Origin: Bordetella sp.
GTDB lineage: Bacteria > Pseudomonadota > Gammaproteobacteria > Burkholderiales > Burkholderiaceae_B
Length of the DNA stretch: 8,281 nt
Assembly (NCBI GenBank): GCA_027450125.1
Contig: DAIDKG010000105.1
Span: 1-8,281 of the forward strand
Direction of reading: 5' to 3'
The notes beneath the pieces were generated by a model. It was not told the origin of the DNA, made no database searches, and worked only from the letters and a program-made list of their open reading frames with translations. Of this stretch, positions 5,537 to 8,281 are shown in pieces. Positions within the stretch are counted from its first letter, which is position 1. Every line of letters begins with the position of its first letter. The position numbers and the translations under genes are program-made.

Positions 5537-6680
5537 TCGGCGCGTCCAGGCCGGCGAGGATTTCGTCGTTGTGCTCGCCGACCTTGGGCAAGGGGCGGCG
5601 CACGCCCGGGCGCTGGCCGTTCATCCTCAGCGGCAGCAGCACGGCCGGGCCCGTGGAGCCGTCGTCCATCTGCATCGGCGCCAGGCCGCCGCTGGCCTTG
5701 AGATGCGGATCGTCGAGCAGTTGGTCCGGACGGACGATGGGCGCATAGGGTATGCCGGCCGCCTCCAGCCTGGGCGCGAGCGTCGCGGCGTCGTGCCCGG
5801 CCAGGATGCCGCCCAGCTCCTGCAGCAGCCGGGGCCGCGCCGCCACGCGCAGCGCGTTGCTGGCGTATTGCGGATTGTCGAGCAGTTCCGGGTGGCCCAG
5901 CAGCCGGCACAGCGTGGCGAACTGCTTGTCGCTCACAGCGCCGATGAACAGCTGCTCGCCTTCGGCCAGGGTGAAGATGTCGTAGACGCTCCATGCCGAC
6001 ACGCGCGAGGGCATGGGCGGCGGCGCCACGCCGGTCATCGCGTACTGTTGCATGTGCTGGGACGCCAGGAACACGCAGTTCTCGAACAGCCCGCTCTGTA
6101 TCTCCTGGCCCTTGCCGGTGCGGTCGCGCTCGCGCAGCGCCGCCAGCACGCCGATGGCGCCGAACATGCCGCCCATGATGTCGTTGACGGACGTGCCGGC
6201 GCGCAGCGGCCGCCCGGCCGGGCCGGTCATGTACGACAGTCCGCCCATCATCTGCACCACTTCGTCCAGCGCCAGGCGGTTCTCGTACGGCCCCGGCAGG
6301 AAGCCTTTGTGCGACACGTAGACCAGGCGCGGATGATCGGCCGACAGCGACGCGTAGCCGAGCCCGAGCTGTTCCATCAGCCCGGGGCGGAAATTCTCCA
6401 GCACCACGTCGCACTGGCCGGCAAGCGTGCGCGCGCTGGCGCGTCCCTGGTCCGTGGTGATGTCCAGCACCACGCTTTTCTTGTTGCGGTTGAAGGCGCG
6501 GAAGAAGCCGATGCCCAGTCCCGGAAGATTGCGCGTCATGTCTCCGCCGGGAGGTTCGACCTTGATGACCTCTGCGCCGAGGTCGGCCAGGATCATTCCG
6601 CAGGTCGGGCCCATGACCATGTGTGTGAATTCGAGCACGCGGATGCCGTCCAGGGGCAGCGAGGAATGGTCTTGATGCAT
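5529..6680 (-). CDS. Class III (CaiB/BaiF family) CoA-transferase
   Basis: This 383-residue cytoplasmic enzyme should move CoA from a donor thioester such as succinyl-CoA to a carboxylic acid through an aspartyl-CoA intermediate. The family N-terminus is clear: PLDGIRVLEFTHMVMGP, then LADLGAEVIKVEPPGGDMTR and the NRNKKSVVLD segment near residue 64. DVVLENFRPG (91-100) is typical. The catalytic aspartate is most likely D139 in LALDEVVQMMGGLSYMTG. DIMGGMFGAIGVLAAL (167-182) and RTGKGQEIQSGLFEN follow, and the C-terminal PLPKVGEHNDEIL is characteristic. The ATG at 6680 is five bases after the stop of the upstream lyase gene and has no clear Shine-Dalgarno, suggesting translational coupling. Pairing with an HMG-CoA-lyase-like gene points to a hydroxylated diacid as acceptor, as in mammalian SUGCT (glutarate or hydroxymethylglutarate). 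The acceptor is an inference; formyl, carnitine or itaconate specificities cannot be excluded. Confidence 0.93.
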   Translation of the reverse strand: MHQDHSSLPLDGIRVLEFTHMVMGPTCGMILADLGAEVIKVEPPGGDMTRNLPGLGIGFFRAFNRNKKSVVLDITTDQGRASARTLAGQCDVVLENFRPGLMEQLGLGYASLSADHPRLVYVSHKGFLPGPYENRLALDEVVQMMGGLSYMTGPAGRPLRAGTSVNDIMGGMFGAIGVLAALRERDRTGKGQEIQSGLFENCVFLASQHMQQYAMTGVAPPPMPSRVSAWSVYDIFTLAEGEQLFIGAVSDKQFATLCRLLGHPELLDNPQYASNALRVAARPRLLQELGGILAGHDAATLAPRLEAAGIPYAPIVRPDQLLDDPHLKASGGLAPMQMDDGSTGPAVLLPLRMNGQRPGVRRPLPKVGEHNDEILAGLDAPTV

Positions 6681-6685
6681 GGCGG

Positions 6686-7660
6686 TCAGCTGGTGGAGCT
6701 CGTTCGGGATGAAATCGGCTGCAAGGTCCTGGGCAGGCCGGCGCGCCACAGCGCACCGTGCAGCGTCTCGCCGCTCAGCCAGTCGGCGAGCCTTGCGCGC
6801 AGGGCGAGCAGGCCGCCGATGTCCAGGCCCGTGTGTATGCCCATGCTCTCGAGCATGAAAGCCAGGTCTTCGGTCGCGACGTTGCCGCTTGCGCCGGGCG
6901 CGTGCGGGCAGCCGCCGATGCCGCCCAGGCAGGCATCGAAGCGCGTCACGCCGGCCTGCAGGGCGGCATGGACGTTGGCCAGCCCGAGGCCGCGCGTATC
7001 GTGAAAATGCCCGCACCAGAAGCGTTCGCCGGCCAGGGCGACGGCACGCTCGAACAGGCGCGATACGGCGGCCGGATCGGCATAGCCCACGGTATCGGCC
7101 AGGCTCACGCGGTCGGCGCCCGCATCGAGCAGGGCCTGCATCAGGCGCATCACTTCGCCGGGGTCCACCTCGCCCTGCAGCGTGCAGCCGAACGCGGTGC
7201 CGACGCCGCCTTCGATCAGGGTCCGAGCGCCGGCGGCGTCGCGCGCGGCGCGGATGCGCGCCACCTCGGCGACCACGTCGTCGGGGGACTTGCGCAGATT
7301 GGCCAGGCTGTGGGCGCGGCTGGCCGACAGGGGCACGATGATCAGGTCCACGCCGCTGGCGATGGCGTCCAGCGCGCCGCGCAGATTGGGTACCAGCGCG
7401 GACACGAACAGGCCGTGCAGCGTGCGCGCACAGGCCGCGATCTCGGCGGTGTCCGCCAGCTGGGGCAGCAGGCGCGCAGGCACGAACGAGCCGACTTCGA
7501 CCTCGCGCACGCCGGCGGCGTACGCCGCCCGCACCCACGCGCATTTGCGCTCGGTGGAAAGCGTCGTCCGGATGCTTTGCAGCCCGTCGCGCAAGCCGAC
7601 TTCGCGAATCACGGCGGTATTGGGCAGGGAGGCTCTCATGGTGGGCAGTGCGTCGGGCAT
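6686..7660 (-). CDS. HMG-CoA lyase-like enzyme (DRE-TIM metallolyase)
   Basis: This protein of up to 324 residues probably cleaves 3-hydroxy-3-methylglutaryl-CoA, or a related 3-hydroxyacyl-CoA, to acetyl-CoA and a keto acid, using a divalent metal in a TIM barrel. Visible signatures: REVGLRDGLQ (R24 and D25, catalytic Arg and metal-binding Asp), VEVGSFVP (E57), GHFHDTRGLGLAN (H218 and H220, metal ligands) and the loop GCPHAPGASGNVATEDL with C251, the conserved G-loop cysteine. Two segments differ from classical lyases as I recall them: VGSFV rather than VTSFV, and SASRAHS where classical enzymes carry an acidic residue. Start: ATG at 7660 chosen, but ATG at 7639 (residue 8) is equally possible; neither has a good Shine-Dalgarno. 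It is the first gene of a two-gene unit with the CoA-transferase and is divergent from a LysR gene. No leucine-pathway carboxylase or dehydrogenase is nearby. Confidence 0.9.
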   Translation of the reverse strand: MPDALPTMRASLPNTAVIREVGLRDGLQSIRTTLSTERKCAWVRAAYAAGVREVEVGSFVPARLLPQLADTAEIAACARTLHGLFVSALVPNLRGALDAIASGVDLIIVPLSASRAHSLANLRKSPDDVVAEVARIRAARDAAGARTLIEGGVGTAFGCTLQGEVDPGEVMRLMQALLDAGADRVSLADTVGYADPAAVSRLFERAVALAGERFWCGHFHDTRGLGLANVHAALQAGVTRFDACLGGIGGCPHAPGASGNVATEDLAFMLESMGIHTGLDIGGLLALRARLADWLSGETLHGALWRAGLPRTLQPISSRTSSTS

Positions 7661-7801
7661 GGTTCAGTCGATCTGCCCGACTTTATGCCGGTCCGGGGAA
7701 CACTTACAGCGATCAATTGCGCAGGATTCCGTTCCGGATGGGAAAGTCTCGGGTTCGGCGCAAGGGGAATTTCAGGGTTTCCTGATGAATGGTTAAAAGC
7801 T

Positions 7802-7817
7802 AGTATTCGTGAGTATT
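7802..7817 (+). promoter_or_regulatory. AGTATT direct repeat, one helical turn apart
   Basis: AGTATT occurs at 7802-7807 and 7812-7817, exactly 10 bp apart, next to the palindrome at 7819-7833. Together they look like a multi-part LysR binding region. TAGTAT at 7801-7806 could also serve as a weak -10 for the LysR gene. Confidence 0.3.
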
Positions 7818-7818
7818 G

Positions 7819-7833
7819 ATTCCAGACAGGAAT
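7819..7833. promoter_or_regulatory. LysR-type operator (T-N11-A palindrome)
   Basis: ATTCC-AGACA-GGAAT has perfect 5-bp arms around a 5-base spacer and fits the LysR T-N11-A rule (T7820, A7832). It lies 19 bases before the ATG of the right-hand LysR gene, in the 192-base divergent gap, the usual place for an autoregulatory and cassette-activating site. I could not identify a convincing promoter for the lyase gene in this gap. Confidence 0.5.
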
Positions 7834-7852
7834 ACCTCGCAGGCCCAGCCCC

Positions 7853-8281
7853 ATGCGCGACCTCGACCTCACCACCTTGCGGCTGTTCGCCGCCGTCTGT
7901 GAAACGCGCAATATGGCGCGCGCCGGCGAGCAGGAAAACATCGTCGCGTCGGCCATCAGCAAGCGTCTGGCCCAGCTGGAAGACACCGTGGGGGCGGTCC
8001 TGCTCGAGCGCGGGCGGCGCGGCGCGGTTCCCACGCCGGCCGGCGAGATCGTGCTGGCCCACGCCCGCGCCATGCTGGCCGCCGCCGACCGGGTGGCGCG
8101 CGACATGGCCGAATACGGCAACGGCATCCGCGGCCAGGTCCGAGTGCTGGCGACCGTGTCGGCCATGGCCGAGTCGCTGCCCGACGACATCGCGTCCTTT
8201 CTCGCCCGTCCAGAGCACCGCGACATACGCGTGACCGTGGAGGAGAGCCTGAGCAGCGACATCGTGCGCGCGCTGCGCGAA
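7853..8281 (+). CDS. LysR-family transcriptional regulator, cut by the window end
   Basis: The first 143 residues are visible and remain open at the edge. Residues 4-63 are the LysR winged helix-turn-helix: LDLTTLRLFAAVCETRNMARAGEQENIV, ASAISKRLAQLEDTVGAVLLERGRRG, TPAGEIVLAHAR. The linker helix follows, then the start of the effector domain from about residue 94 (GQVRVLATVSAMAESLPDDIASFL). The opening DLDLTTLRLF differs from the GcvA-type regulator at 989-1879, so the two are not close paralogues. The ATG at 7853 gives a normal LysR N-terminus; the Shine-Dalgarno is weak. It is divergent from the lyase/CoA-transferase pair and is its probable regulator, with a T-N11-A palindrome just upstream. 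The inducer is plausibly the pathway's acid or CoA ester, but that is inference. Confidence 0.93.
   Translation, partial: MRDLDLTTLRLFAAVCETRNMARAGEQENIVASAISKRLAQLEDTVGAVLLERGRRGAVPTPAGEIVLAHARAMLAAADRVARDMAEYGNGIRGQVRVLATVSAMAESLPDDIASFLARPEHRDIRVTVEESLSSDIVRALRE

Noticed and set aside
5499..7004. 501-codon plus-strand open frame opposite the CoA-transferase and part of the lyase
   Set aside because: It crosses two well-supported genes on the other strand and has a repetitive His/Gln/Arg/Ala composition typical of antisense shadows.
7661..7801. Sigma70 promoter for the lyase gene in the divergent gap
   Set aside because: Candidate hexamers such as TTTAAC with TGAAAT on the minus strand match the consensus too poorly to annotate.
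1..8281. Possible defence system, phage, integron, CRISPR or toxin-antitoxin content
   Set aside because: Every substantial open frame on both strands is explained by metabolic, regulatory, transport or RNA-processing genes; no array-like repeats, tRNA-like folds, recombinase or transposase motifs were seen.

Overview
The window is high-GC betaproteobacterial chromosomal DNA. The gene set and protein flavour (GcvA-type LysR regulators, a class III CoA-transferase beside an HMG-CoA-lyase-like protein, DbpA, a b561-type cytochrome) suggest Bordetella/Achromobacter (Alcaligenaceae). This is a judgement from memory of such proteins, not a database result. There are nine protein genes, two of them cut by the window edges. 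I see no tRNA, rRNA, CRISPR array, insertion sequence or phage gene, and no gene-free stretch longer than 200 bases.

Region 1 (1-2848). An M20-family zinc peptidase (minus strand, C-terminus outside the window) lies downstream of a GcvA-type LysR regulator (minus strand). That regulator is divergent from a ten-helix EamA/DMT-superfamily membrane transporter (plus strand). The regulator-transporter gap is a conspicuous AT-rich island. It holds two nearly identical 20-bp direct repeats 54 bp apart. Each copy overlaps the -10 element of one of two predicted divergent promoters, so the regulator probably controls both itself and the transporter. The regulator's own promoter would start transcription at or next to its ATG, which implies a leaderless mRNA.

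Region 2 (2849-5364). After a strong inverted repeat between convergent genes come three minus-strand genes, in transcription order: a cytochrome b561 family membrane protein, a small soluble protein of unknown function, and the DEAD-box rRNA helicase dbpA. Gaps are 90 and 53 bases, so they may be co-transcribed, although stem-loops lie between the first two.

Region 3 (5365-8281). A two-gene minus-strand cassette (HMG-CoA-lyase-like protein, then class III CoA-transferase, 5 bases apart) is divergent from a second LysR regulator that runs off the right edge. The most economical reading is regulated catabolism of a hydroxylated dicarboxylic acid: the CoA-transferase charges the acid with CoA and the lyase splits the C-C bond. 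The substrate cannot be fixed from sequence. The 164 bp from the end of the CoA-transferase to the ribosome-binding region of the cytochrome gene is bounded by a perfect 11-bp inverted repeat and contains a repeated palindromic motif.

Nothing here is a clear-cut new system. The observations most worth checking are the paired operator/promoter architecture at 1883-1956, the CoA-transferase/lyase cassette, and the inverted-repeat-bounded segment at 5373-5536.
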